Shown piece by piece: positions 11,035 to 22,408 of a stretch of 64,000 bases of DNA; the first letter of the stretch is position 1; the number at the start of each line of letters is the position of its first letter. The notes below the pieces were generated by a model. The model saw only the letters and a program-made list of their open reading frames with translations. It was not told the origin of the DNA and searched no databases. This DNA is from Mesostigma viride. Its lineage: Eukaryota > Streptophyta > Mesostigmatophyceae > Mesostigmatales > Mesostigmataceae. Both the position numbers and the translations under genes were made by a program. The DNA is taken from assembly GCA_009746045.1 (NCBI GenBank), contig RPFO01001400.1:124001-188000 (forward strand), written 5' to 3'.

Positions 11035-11722
11035 TGTAACAACCAAATGTTACATCCAAAGTTTTCCTACTGTTGATCTTATTATGAGTTCTTGAGGACA
11101 ATTATTTGAGAAGTTAGGAGGCTTGACGTCTATTGGATATTGGGCCTGCGGAGATCTGTCGAATTTATTGTTCTACCCTCATTGGTCGTGGCCTGATCCA
11201 CGTAGGGTACTTTGCATGGTTTTGTTCAGTCAGTCATAGATTCCGTTGTACCTGGTGGATCTGGTTCCAGGTCATGGAGATTCAGTATGTGCTGGCTTTG
11301 TGCTGTGTTGAGGATTCGGAGGATAAGATCTTATCTTGAGTGATCCTCACTTTTGATTGGTCCTTCCGGGTTAGGGTTGAGCCGACTCTGCGTGCACGAT
11401 GACTTTTATCCTGTTTGGTGGCGTGCATGTGTGCGTACGTGAGAGCTAAAGCTATGGTGTAATTCAAGGGTTTCCTTGTTTCATCAATCAAACAACCCTT
11501 GCTAAAAGTCAACTATAACTTCAACAGATAGTCGACTTGGATATAACTTGTCTGTTGTGTCTAACAAGGGTGGGGACTCATTCCCTTAACTGTTGAAGAT
11601 CCATCTTCATTGCTTCTCTGGACGTGAAGTTATCTGTCGCGACTCCAACCCAGGTATAAAGATCTTTTCACGCTAATGTTGATACTGAGGCTGTTGCAAA
11701 CACAACATTTTTAGTCGTTACA
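11035..11722 (+). repeat. Left LTR (688 bp)
   Basis: Begins TGTAACAACC and ends CGTTACA, so the ends are TGTAAC/GTTACA inverted repeats. It matches 19714-20407 over its full length with small indels (for example a missing 9-10 bp near 11240) and several substitutions, so it is not a recent insertion. Confidence 0.9.
11655..11660 (+). promoter_or_regulatory. TATA-like box in LTR
   Basis: TATAAA lies 62 bases before the LTR end and is repeated in the second LTR at 20340-20345. The position would suit retroelement transcription start, but no experimental sign is visible. Confidence 0.35.
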
Positions 11723-11723
11723 T

Positions 11724-11736
11724 TGGTATCGGAGGT
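11724..11736 (+). promoter_or_regulatory. Primer binding site
   Basis: TGGTATCGGAGG follows the LTR after one base. It resembles the TGGTATCAGAGC type used by many plant elements, which is complementary to initiator tRNA-Met. The tRNA of this species is not in the window, so assignment is by analogy. Confidence 0.6.
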
Positions 11737-11942
11737 TTCTACCTAGGTGTTGGTTGTCTTGATAGTATTAGTTCACGGTTAACAATGGAATTCTTGCCGA
11801 CCCAGAGAGGGTACGTTATGCTGTGTGTTCGGACAGTTTTTAGAGTGTGACTCATCCTTATGTGACAGTCTTGCTCTGAGAGCTGCTTTGAGCTCACAAG
11901 TCTCTAACGTTCCCCAGTCCGGCATGCGCGACCCATGGAGTG

Positions 11943-13689
11943 ATGAGTAACCCGGAGACACAACCACCGTTATCAAGTAAGAGAGTTGAAGATGCAACCA
12001 CATCTTTAGCAGCTCAACGGACGACCGGTGATGAAAGGGTTTCATCATCTACTCCCAGACGTCAACTATTTGGAGATACCACCTTAATGTCTGCTTCCCG
12101 CAGATATTCGCTGTCGGTCGGCCCAAAGTTCTCCATCTTGCCCCTCGGTGTGCAACCAGGCGAGCCCTCCCTGCGTGGCATGGTAGAGGTGGACCACGGT
12201 TCTCCAACGTGGAGGACACGCGTTCGCCAGCACCCGAATACGGTTCGGCTATTCGTTTTGGCTACAACACGGTGCCGGGGCGAGACGGCACTCGGCTAGC
12301 GGCTGACGAGCTGACAGCGGAGAAAATTCGATTACAACATGAACGTGAGGAAGCTGCGAGAGCTAGAAGTGTGGCGGAAGCGCTGGAGAAGAGTGTGGGT
12401 AGGACTATTGCGCGTGTGCAGCAACTTGAGTCGCAAGGGCAGGCGGGCGATGGAGAGTCTGTTTTCGTGGATCAACCGTCTCCAACACTGGGTATACGAA
12501 GGGTATATGCGGTTGACGCTCCTTTTGTTGATGAAGGGACAGATGCACAGGGGCATGAGCCTCCACGGCTCTCGGTGGCTGCGACATTGCCGGAGAGTCA
12601 GAATGCACCACACGCCCCAGTGATGGAGCTCACGTCTTTGTATCCTCGTACTGTTCCTTTTCCCAAGGTGGAGTCGGTAGACAAGCTATCGCTGACCAAC
12701 CTTACCCATCGCAGCTTCGACCATTTCTCCACCAAGTTTCAGGATGTCTTCGCTATCCACTTCGCCAACTACGGGCCCAAGGCAGAGGAACGTCTCACGA
12801 TGGACATCCAGAAGAGAATGGTTAGGCAGCGGATGAGCGACAGTGCCAGCGACCGTTTTGATGAGTTTTTGCGTTCTGTGGCTGGACGTGCGTGTACCGA
12901 CCTCCCCTCTCTCCTATTGGGCTTTCGCCGGTTTCTGTTACCCCAGGATCAGCTTCGCATGGATCGGGACGCACTGGCTAACTGTACGCAGGCTGGTTTG
13001 ACGCTGCCACAGTTCGTGGAGCAATTCACCAACCTTAGAGCCAAGATTCCCCAATGCTCTGACGCAGAGGCGCTTCACAGACTACTGCATGGCATGGCTC
13101 CACACGTGCGACTGGATGTGGACAAGCACTTCTCCCAGTTCGACTACGTGGACTGGCAATGGGACAAGGTGTTGTCTTATGTGCTCACCCTCTGTCGTGT
13201 GCCTGCTTTTTCTGTCAAGTGGGAGCCTGTGGCCACGCCAGTGCCACCCATCAAGAAGTCCCTGAACCAGCTGGATGACCTCCTGGGGGAGCTCAATGCC
13301 TTGGATCCCACCCAGGGTAACTGTTTTATCTGCAACCAGCCAGGTCACTTTGCACGGGACTGCCCTAGACGGGACCAGTTTCCCCCTGCCACGAGAGGAC
13401 CTTTTGGCGCCCTGCCATCTCCCAGGCCACCCAGCCTTCCTCCTGGCGTTCCTGCTGGCGATCACCGGATGCAGCCAGGGTTCCAGCCCAACTTCCAGCC
13501 CTCTGGGAGGTTCCAGTCCCGCGCTCGGCCCTTCAGCAGACAGGATAAGCGTAGGATGGTGAACGCTCTCATGCAGCTGCTGGCAGATGAGGAGGATGGG
13601 GGGACGAGGATGAGCCTCCAGCACCACCTGAGCAGCTTCCACCATCGGGCAGTGGAGCACTCCCAGACCCACCTGAGTCAAAAAACTAG
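11943..13689 (+). pseudogene. gag: Ty3 Gag (frameshifted)
   Basis: Nucleocapsid/capsid polyprotein. The frame opens MSNPETQPPLSSK and is lost near 12180 through a one-base deletion relative to the second copy at 20630. The main frame resumes and runs to a CCHC zinc knuckle, CFICNQPGHFARDC (13321-13362), the RNA-binding signature of Gag. A missing base near 13602 shifts the acidic C-terminus before the TAG at 13687-13689. Heptad-like acidic/basic helices lie in the first third. Near-identity to the second copy dates the breaks to after the duplication. Confidence 0.85.
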
Positions 13690-13715
13690 TTGGGTCCCCA
13701 GGTCATCCTTCTGTC

Positions 13716-16700
13716 ATGGCCAGGTCTGACCTGCCTGCTGTTGACGTTAGGCCAGTGAACACTGTGGGTGCTTCTGACCCTGCTGTCCCTGTGGGTCCTC
13801 CTGTACCAGGTCACTTACTCAAGTTTCAGGCTAGGCTCCTCAACGTGCCAGTCCCTTGGCTCAGCCAGCTTGCTTGTTTATGATTGATTCTGGTGCTGGC
13901 AGTAATTATATTGCTGCATCCTTGGTGCAGGAGTTGAAGTTGCCTGTGTTGGCCCACCCCACACCTGTCATGGTGCAGTATTCTGATGGCAGGAGAAGCT
14001 GCTCACCTGGCTATGTGCAGCTCATCTTCCAAGTTTGTTCATCCCAGACTTTGGAAGTGACAGCAGATGTCATTCCCCTCACGGCAGCAGATGTGATTTT
14101 GGGGATCCCATGGTTGTCTGACACCAATCCTGCTATTTCTTGGCCTGACAGGGTGGTCCAGTTCAAGGATGGGACAGTGTGGGATGCTACCTGTGTGTTG
14201 CCAGGGGGGAGAAGAACAGCCACTGAGTGCTGTTCCACACAGACAGCTGTCAATGATGGCAAGGGAGGGGAAGCAGGTGCGAAAGGGGTGGATCAAGAGC
14301 CGACTTTGGAGGAGAAACGGGCTGCCCTACTGAAGCATGTGTGGTCTGCCAAGCATACTCTGTCTTATTTGGCCACCTATCCAGTGGAACACATCTTTTT
14401 CCTGCATTTGGTGCCTAATGAACCTGAGTCTGCTAGTGGTCATTCTGTCAATGCTGTCAGTTCTACTGTCACCACTGAGCAACAACAGCAGCATGATGCC
14501 TTGTTGGACAGGTATGGAGCCATCTTTGAGGACAAGATGCCCCAGTATCCTCCTGAGGGACCCATCACACATGTCATCAAGTTGGTAGAGGGTGCTCGTC
14601 CTCCTTTTGTGCCTATGTACAGGATGGGCCCTGCAGAGATGGCAGAGCTGAAGACCATACTTATTGGCCTGTTGGAGGCTGGTCTGATCCTCCCAGCTAA
14701 CAGTCCTTTCAGTTCTGGGTGTTTGCTTGTACCCAAGCATGATGGGGGGTGGAGGTTGTGCATTGACCTGAGGGGACTGAACAAGGTGACTGTCAAGTCC
14801 AGGTACCCTCTGCCCAGAATTGATGAGTTGCTGGAGAGGACTGCAGGAGCTGCCTTCTTTACCAAGTTTGACCTCAGGCATGCTTTCTGGCAGATCAGGG
14901 TGGCTACTGAGGACATCCCCAAGACGGCCTTTTCTACCCATGGGGACAGTTCCAGTGGACAGTAATGCCCATGGGTGCCTCTAACAGTCCTGCCACTATG
15001 CAGATGTTTGTCAATGCCATCTTTGGCCACCTGACTGGAAATGCCCTGCCCCAGATCTCACCTGACCTTCGCAACCCCAGGTTCAAGGACATTGCCCACT
15101 TGTGTGACACTACCAGGGTGGTCTTCAGGACTTGTGTGGTCGTCTACCTGGACGACATTCTGGTACACTCTCGTACCTTCAGGGAGCATCTGGAGAACGT
15201 GGAGGAGGTCCTTAAGGTGATCCATCAGTATCATCTGTCGGTGAAGAGGTCCAAGGTGGAGTGGGGCCAAGAGGTGAAGTTTCTGGGCTACCAGCTGAGC
15301 GCTGCAGGTATGACTCCTGAGGCCAGCAAGGTCTCTGCTGTTTTGGAGTGGCCTGTGTTGAAGTCAGCTCAGGATGTCAGATCCTTTCTGGGCCTGGTGG
15401 GCTGGTACCGACGGTTCATCCCTGACATGGCGGCCATCTCTGGTCCCCTGTTAGCCCTGCTCAAGAAGGATGTTCCCTTTGAGTGGACTGCAGCATGCCA
15501 GCAAGCTTTTGATGTGTTGAAGCAGAAGCTTACCACTGCTCCCTTGTTGGTGGGCCCCAACCCAGACTTGCCATACCAGGTTAGGTCTGATGCCTCACAG
15601 GGTGCTATTGGTGCAGTACTAATGCAAGATCATGGTAAGGGCCCTCAACCAGTGGAATACATGTCCAGGAGTATGACGTCTGCAGAACGTAACTACCCTG
15701 TTCATGAGCAGGAGCTGCTGGGATTGGTGGTGGCCTGTCACAAGTGGGAACACCTACTGAAGGGGGCTCAGTTTTCTGTGGCCAGCAGCGCCAGGATGGG
15801 CAGGGCAACGAGTCTATTACCCTGATGACTGACCACAGGCCCTTGGTACATGTGTTGGAACAGACCCGGATGAGTAAGAGGATGGCTGGATGGATGGAGT
15901 TCCTGGGGGGGTTTGGACCTTTCTCTGTGAGGTACATTCCTGGTACGCAGAATGTGGTGCCTGACGCCCTGTCCAGGAGGAGGGATTTGATGGGAAGTTT
16001 TCATGAGGACTTGGACATCTGTGCTGCCCTGATTTCTGTGGTAGAGTGTGGAGCCTTGACTAGAGCTCAGGCCAACAACCAGAAGGTTTCTCAACTGTTG
16101 ACACCACCTGTAGGGAATAACGGTGGTCCCGTGATGCTCATCGACCAGGGCTCTGTCCCAGAGTTGACAGGCGTCCAGGAGGGTGTCCAGTCACTGTCTG
16201 ACAGTCTTAGGAGAAGTCCTGAAGGTGTGGTGCCCACTCCCACAGTGCAGCCAGGTGAGGGAGCCCTGCTAGGCGCAGCAGAGGTAGGCCCAGGAAGTGG
16301 GTCATGGACCCTGTGTTGGTAGGCCGGTCCAAGGTGTTGGCCTCTCAGGTGATGGCAAGGTCAAAAGGGCCTATAGCTACTACTGTCTCATCCAAGCAGT
16401 TGGTGGCTAGCCCTGGGCAGGAAGAGGAGATGCAGATGCAGCCCCTGGGACCTGACAAGGACCTGGTGTTGCCTAATCCTTTAAATATTTCCCTGCTGGA
16501 CGTCATCAAGGCCTTCACCAAGACGGAGGACATGGCTACTGCAGCTATCCAGAGGGGCAACTTTGGCAATAGACCTGTAGAATACTGGGAGGGCGTTCTG
16601 TATGTTCACACTCATGATGCAGAGCACACGGTGACTAGAAAAGTGTATGTGCCTGAGATGGCCATTCCCACAGTGTTACATTGTTTCCATGACGATGTGA

Positions 16701-18044
16701 CTGCGTGTCATCCTGGTTATGCTAAGCTACTTCATGAGGTGCAGCAGAGGTTTTGGTGGCCTGGCCTTTATCAGGATGTTAAGGCCTATGTGGATTCCTG
16801 TGACTCCTGCCAGAGAAATAAGGTCAGGAACCAAGCCACGCCCATCTTTCCCATGGCTATGCCCATTCCCCTGCGCCCTTGGATCAGTGTGACTATGGAT
16901 TTTATCTGTGGTCTCCCATGTCAGATGGTGGCAATGACAGGATCCTTGTGGTCATGGACAGGCTTCCAGGATGTGCCATCTGATTCCTTGCAATACTCAT
17001 CTCACCGCTGCACAGTGTGTGGATTTGTTTATGAAGGAGATCTACCGTCTGCACGGCATGCCTAGAGTGATCATCACTGATCAGGACCCCCTTTGGCTGT
17101 CAGGGTTTTGGAAGTCATTCTTTGACATCCTAGACACTAAGCTGGCATTCGGTGTGGCATACAGGTGTGCCAGTACTGGGGCGGTGGAGAGGATGAACAG
17201 AATTGTCAGGGAGTGTCAAAAGCACTATTGTACCCACGACAACAAGGACTGGGACAAGAAGCTACCTTTCATAGAGTTCGCAATCAACAACTCTCCTCTG
17301 GCTCCTCACCAGATGTCCCCCTTCGTGATCTGCAATGGCCAGTGTCCCTTGACACCATTCGACTTGGAACTGCCTGACAGAGACGCTGAAGGCCCTTTCC
17401 AGCGACGTCTTGGTTCAGTCCAGCAGTTGTTGGCTTCCTTCCAGGAGGCTCACAGCATTGTGGCTACCCAGCTGTTGAGGACACAGGACAAGTACCTGAC
17501 TAACGCCTGGCAGCAAACGGTGGCCAGTCATTCCTTTGTAGCTCCTGGGGACTTGGTGTTGTTGGAAGCCAACAGAGTGCTGCCTGAGAAGGAGCAATGC
17601 AGGAAACTGCAACCACTCTGGTTGGGTCCTTACCCAGTGTTGGCACCTTCACTATGGTACAGTGGTCCAGGTCCAGTGCCTTCTCACTGGAAGCTCAGGA
17701 ATAATATTTTTCACCTAGCCCAGCTGAAGCTGTACAGGCGTAACACCTTACCAGGCAGATTGTCTGCCCCTTTGCCTTATGAATTGGATTCTGAGGGGGA
17801 GAAGATCTATGAAGTGGAGCGGTTGTTGGCTCACAGGGTGAAGGGGAAAGGTCGTACTAAACAGTTGCAGTTTAAGGTACACTGGAAGGGAGAGCTAGAG
17901 GTGACTGCTACGTGGCTGTGGTTGTCTGATCTCACCAACAGTCACTCTGCTGTACTAGAGTATTGTCAGCGTCATGGTATCACCTTGCCTGAGTGGTATG
18001 TCATGGGCTCTGAGCGGTGTGCTCCCCTTCATAGCTCCCAGTGA
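13716..18044 (+). pseudogene. pol: Ty3 Pol: protease-RT-RNase H-integrase-chromodomain
   Basis: A retropepsin with FMIDSGAGSNYI (~13880-13915); RT with WRLCIDLRGLNKV, FFTKFDLRHAFWQI and YLDDIL (~15150); RNase H with DASQGAIGAVL and TDHRPLVHVL; an integrase HHCC zinc finger (ACHPGYAK, SCDSCQRNK), the D-D-E core (TMDFICGLP, TDQDPLW, GAVERMNR) and the GPY-like WLGPYPVL. It ends in a chromodomain (~17800-17990, YEVERLLAHR..FKVHWKGE..TWLW), the module that targets chromoviruses to chromatin. Frame breaks near 14935, 15777, 16310 and 16950 disable it. A ~35-residue insertion sits between RT motifs B and C. Pol starts 26 bases after the Gag stop, as a separate ORF. Confidence 0.9.
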
Positions 18045-18062
18045 GCACTGCTAACCCTCTTT

Positions 18063-18900
18063 TTGGTGCTGTGTGTCTGTGGTTGCCAGCCATGGCCGAC
18101 TCCCATCCTGAGGGGACACCCAGGCCACCTGCCAACCCAAGAGGACGTGAGGGCTACGTATGTCTTTCAGCACGACTACGCTGGCCCCAGAGCCACGGGC
18201 TTCGATCCAGGAAGACGCTGGGTTTGTGGAAGCCCATTTTCTCAACTGTTCCAGCGTATGGTACATGATCAGCAACGGCACGAGCAGCGTCACGGGGCCT
18301 TGATAACAGGTTGATTAATGTGGAGGGTCTGGTTACTCAGATGGCAGAACACTTGAGGGCTGGGCACATTCCAACTGTGGGTTCTGCTGTGCCTGCAGCT
18401 GAGGCTCCAGTAGCTCAGGAGGCTATCCCCACCCCGGTGGCCTCAGTCCCCTCCTCTACGGAGGCTCCTCCACCCCCTAAGGTGGTGGTACACTTGCCCA
18501 GGTCTGTTGTCCCAACAAAACAGGTGGAGCAGTTCTTGGACCACCGTAATGTGTCCTGGACAGTGCGAGTGGTGTAAATCCTTGTACACAGCCATGCAGG
18601 CATTGGATCAGACAGTGGTGGAGGAGGGTGAACTAGTACCTGAGGGTATGGTAGAGTTGGCCCTGGACTGTCTGCCCCCCAGTCTTGTGAGATTGGTCAC
18701 CCATGGTGGCTTACATTATGCACACCGTCTTTGCAGTGTACCCGTGGCCTTCGTTTGACATGAGGCCGGTGGAGGGCCAGGACTTGATGGAGGCTCTGCC
18801 CAGTGACCTGAGACTCGCCTTTGCAGAGCTCAAGCCAGTTGGTATTCCCAGACCTACACTGAGCTACTTGAGCAGCTGTCAAGCAGGGAGAGTTTGACAT
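18063..18900 (+). pseudogene. Extra degenerate ORF between pol and the 3' LTR
   Basis: Four overlapping open stretches in different frames (18063-18314, 18311-18577, 18507-18758, 18703-18897) read as one decayed protein: an N-part with RATYVFQHDYAGPRATGFDP, a proline/alanine linker and LPRSVVPTKQVEQFLDHRNV. It occupies the env position, but I see no signal peptide or membrane segment, so it does not look like an envelope. The family is unknown. The second internal copy is truncated before this region, so no intact version is available here. Confidence 0.45.
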
Positions 18901-19018
18901 GACTCCGTCGTCCAGCTGCTCTGTGATGTCTTGTTTTCCACACAAGGACAGCACGGTCTTCGTGGGGCTGCAGTTACCAAAGTTCCCTAACGAGCTGAGG
19001 GCCAGGCTCACACCTTGA

Positions 19019-19699
19019 GGGTGCTGGTACCCATCTTGGGGCCAGGTGGGGGCCTATCAAGGCCTTTCTACAGCTGTGGTGGGCCTATAGCAGCTGGCTA
19101 TGTCGCCATAAGACTGCCAGTGGCTGGGTCTTCGACCCCTCCGACAGGCTGTGGTTACTCTGTCCTACCCTGCCCAGTGCAGTAGGTTTTCAGCTGAGTT
19201 GGGCAAGGCTGCTGAGACCTGCTGGCTATTCAGGTCAGCAGGAACTGGCCAGATCTGGTGTCCATGGTGGAGCATTTCCCAGTGTTTGGAACGAGGGGGA
19301 AGGATACGAAGAAGGGGGATTGGTTCACTCTGTGAAGGGTTCCAGGATGGTTGGAGATGGGCTGTGGAGTGAGGTGGGGATCCAGAATGGAGGAGGCCAG
19401 TTCTGATGTCCAGTCCAGATTTCCAGCAATGACAGTTCTGAGTTCATGGTAGTCTTGCAGTTGTATTATCCAGGCATGGTTGCCTGTGTGTTAGTCACTT
19501 GATGACATTTCATCTGTGGGTGAATTTGTCTTATTCAGGGTTGACATGATCAGATGATAATGAGATAGGAGGCCCTTTGGGGATGTAAAAACCCACTTGC
19601 TTGTCCCAAGAGGTGGTGGACTTCCTGTTTATTGTTGTGTTGTTTTGTGGAGGTTGTTGTTTTATTCTTCTTGGCTTCTAGGAACTGGGAGTTCCTGTC
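19019..19699. other. Ty3 3' non-coding region
   Basis: No open frame of note; it lies between the extra ORF and the polypurine tract. Confidence 0.5.
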
Positions 19700-19713
19700 T
19701 TGAGGGGGAGATA
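19700..19713 (+). promoter_or_regulatory. Polypurine tract
   Basis: TTGAGGGGGAGATA lies directly before the LTR that starts at 19714, in the expected place for the plus-strand primer. Confidence 0.7.
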
Positions 19714-20407
19714 TGTAACAACCAAATGTTACATCCAAAGTTTTCCTACTGTTGATCTTATTATGAGTTCTTTAGGACAATTATTTGAGAAGTTAGGAGG
19801 CTTCGACGTCTGATGGATATTGGGCCTGCTGAGATCTGTCGAATTATTGTTCTACCCTCATTGGTCGTGGCCTGATCCACGTAGGGTACTTTGCATGGTT
19901 TTGTTCAGTCAGTCATAGATTCTCTTAATACCGTTGTACCTGGTGGATCTGGTTCCAGGTCATGGAGATTCGTATGTGCTGGCTTTGTGTTGTGTTGAGG
20001 ATTCGGAGGCTAAGATCTTATCTTGAGTGATCCTCACTTTTGATTGGTCCTTCCGGGTTAGGGTTGAGCCGACTGCGTGCACGATGACTTTTATCCTGTT
20101 TGGGGGCGTGCATGTGTGCGTACGTGAGAGCTAAAGCTATGGTGTAATTCAAGGGTTTCCTTGTTTCATCAATCAAACAACCCTTGCCAAAAGTCAACTA
20201 TAACTTCAACAGATAGTCGACTTGGATATAACTTGTCTGTTGTGTCTAACAAGGGTGGGGACTCATTCCCTTAACTGTTGAAGATCCATCTTCATTGCTT
20301 CTCTGGACGTGAAGTTATCTGTCGCGACTCCAACCCAGGTATAAAGATCTTTTCACGCTAATGTTGATACTGAGGCTGTTGCAAACACAACATTTTTAGT
20401 CGTTACA
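19714..20407 (+). repeat. Shared middle LTR (694 bp)
   Basis: Ends TGTAAC...GTTACA. It closes the first element and opens the second internal region, whose primer site TGGTATCGGAGG starts at 20409. A single LTR between two internal regions is the usual product of unequal or LTR-LTR recombination. Confidence 0.9.
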
Positions 20408-20629
20408 TTGGTATCGGAGGTTTCTACCTAGGTGTTGGTTGTCTTGATAGTATTAGTTCACGGTTAACAATGGAATTCTTGCCCGACCCAGAGAGGGTAC
20501 GTTATGCTGTGTGTTCGGACAGTTTTTAGAGTGTGACTCATCCTTATGTGACAGTCTTGCTCTGAGAGCTGCTTTGAGCTCACAAGTCTCTAACGTCTCC
20601 TCAGTCCGGCATGCGCGACCCATGGAGTG

Positions 20630-22382
20630 ATGAGTAACCCGGAGACACAACCACCGTTATCAAGTAAGAGAGTTGAAGATGCAACCACATCTTTAGCAGC
20701 TCAACGGACGACCGGTGATGAAAGGGTTTCATCATCTACTCCCAGACGTCAACTATTTGGAGATACCACCTTAATGTCTGCTTCCCGCAGATATTCGCTG
20801 TCGGTCGGCCCAAAGTTCTCCATCTTGCCCCTCGGTGTGCAACCAGGCGAGCCTTCCCTGCGTGGCGCTGGTAGAGGTGGACCACGGTTCTCCAGCGTGG
20901 AGGACACGCGTTCGCCAGCACCCGAATACGGTTCGGCTATTCGTTTTGGCTACAACACTGTGCCGGGGCGAGACGGCACTCGGCTAGCGGCTGACGAGCT
21001 GACAGCGGAGAAAATTCGATTACAACATGAACGTGAGGAAGCTGCGAGAGCTAGAAGTGTGGCGGAAGCGCTGGAGAAGAGTGTGGGTAGGACTATTGCG
21101 CGTGTGCAGCAACTTGAGTCGCAAGGGCAGGCGGGCGATGGAGAGTCTGTTTTCGTGGATCAACCGTCTCCAACACTGGGTACACGAAGGGTATATGCGG
21201 TTGACGCTCCTTTTGTTGATGAAGGGACAGATGCACAGGGGCATGAGCCTCCACGGCTCTCGGTGGCTGCGACAATGCCGGAGAGTCAGAATGTACCACA
21301 CGCCCCAGTAATGGAGCTCACGTCTTTGTATCCTCGTACTGTTCCTTTTCCCAAGGTGGAGTCGGTAGACAAGCTATCGCTGACCAACCTTACCCATCGC
21401 AGCTTCGACCATTTCTCAACCAAGTTTCAGGATGTCTTCGCTATCCACTTCGCCAACTACGGGCCCAAGGCAGAGGAACGTCTCACGATGGACATCCAGA
21501 AGAGAATGGTTAGGCAGCGGATGAGCGACAGTGCCAGCGACCGCTTTGATGAGTTTTTGCGTTCTGTGGCTGGACGTGCGTGTACCGACCTCCCCTCTCT
21601 CCTGTTGGGCTTTCGCCGGTTTCTGTTACCCCAGGATCAGCTTCGCATGGATCGGGACGCACTGGCTAACTGTACGCAGGCTGGTTTGACGCTGCCACAG
21701 TTCGTGGAGCAATTCACCAACCTTAGAGCCAAGATTCCCCAATGCTCTGACGCAGAGGCGCTTCACAGACTACTGCATGGCATGGCTCCACACGTGCGAC
21801 TGGATGTGGACAAGCACTTCTCCCAGTTCGACTACGTGGACTGGCAATGGGACAAGGTGTTGTCTTATGTGCTCACCCTCTGCCGTGTGCCTGCATTTTC
21901 TGTCAAGTGGGAGCCTGTGGCCACGCCAGTGCCACCCATCAAGAAGTCCCTGAACCAGCTGGATGACCTCCTAGGGGAGCTCAATGCCCTGGATCCCACC
22001 CAGGGTAACTGTTTTATCTGCAACCAGCCAGGTCACTTTGCACGGGACTGCCCCAGACGGGACCAGTTTCCCCCTGCCACGAGAGGACCTTTTGGCGCCC
22101 TGCCATCTCCCAGGCCACCCAGCCTACCTCCTGGCGTTCCTGCTGGCGATCACCGGATGCAACCAGGGTTCCAGCCCAACTTCCAGCCCTCTGGGAGGTT
22201 CCAGTCCCGCGCTCGGCCCTTCAGCAGACAGGATAAGCGAAGGATGGTGAGTTCACGCTCTCATGCAGCTGCTGGCAGATGAGGAGGATGGGGGTGACGA
22301 GGATGAGCCTCCAGAACCACCTGAGCAGCTTCCACCATCGGGCAGTGGAGCACTCCCAGACCCACCTGAGTCAAAAAACTAG
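20630..22382 (+). pseudogene. gag: Ty3 Gag, second copy (nearly intact)
   Basis: Open from MSNPETQPPLSSK for about 540 codons, through the CCHC knuckle CFICNQPGHFARDC, until a four-base insertion near 22250 shifts the frame and stops it early. The expected acidic C-terminus remains readable in another frame up to the TAG at 22380-22382. This copy keeps the base lost near 12180 in the first one. Confidence 0.85.
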
Positions 22383-22408
22383 TTGGGTCCCCAGGTCATC
22401 CTTCTGTC

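Larger units (their letters stand above)
11035..20407 (+). mobile_element. Ty3-type chromovirus, full-length but broken
   Basis: A 9.4 kb LTR retrotransposon: LTR, primer site, Gag, Pol (protease, RT, RNase H, integrase, chromodomain), an extra degenerate ORF, polypurine tract, LTR. The chromodomain and PR-RT-RH-IN order place it in Ty3 chromoviruses. Gag has at least two frameshifts and Pol four, so the copy is dead. The right LTR is also the left LTR of a second internal region, so this is one half of a tandem array. Confidence 0.9.

Noticed and set aside
18063-18900. Retroviral-type envelope gene
   Set aside because: The position fits, but no signal peptide, transmembrane or fusion-like segment is visible.
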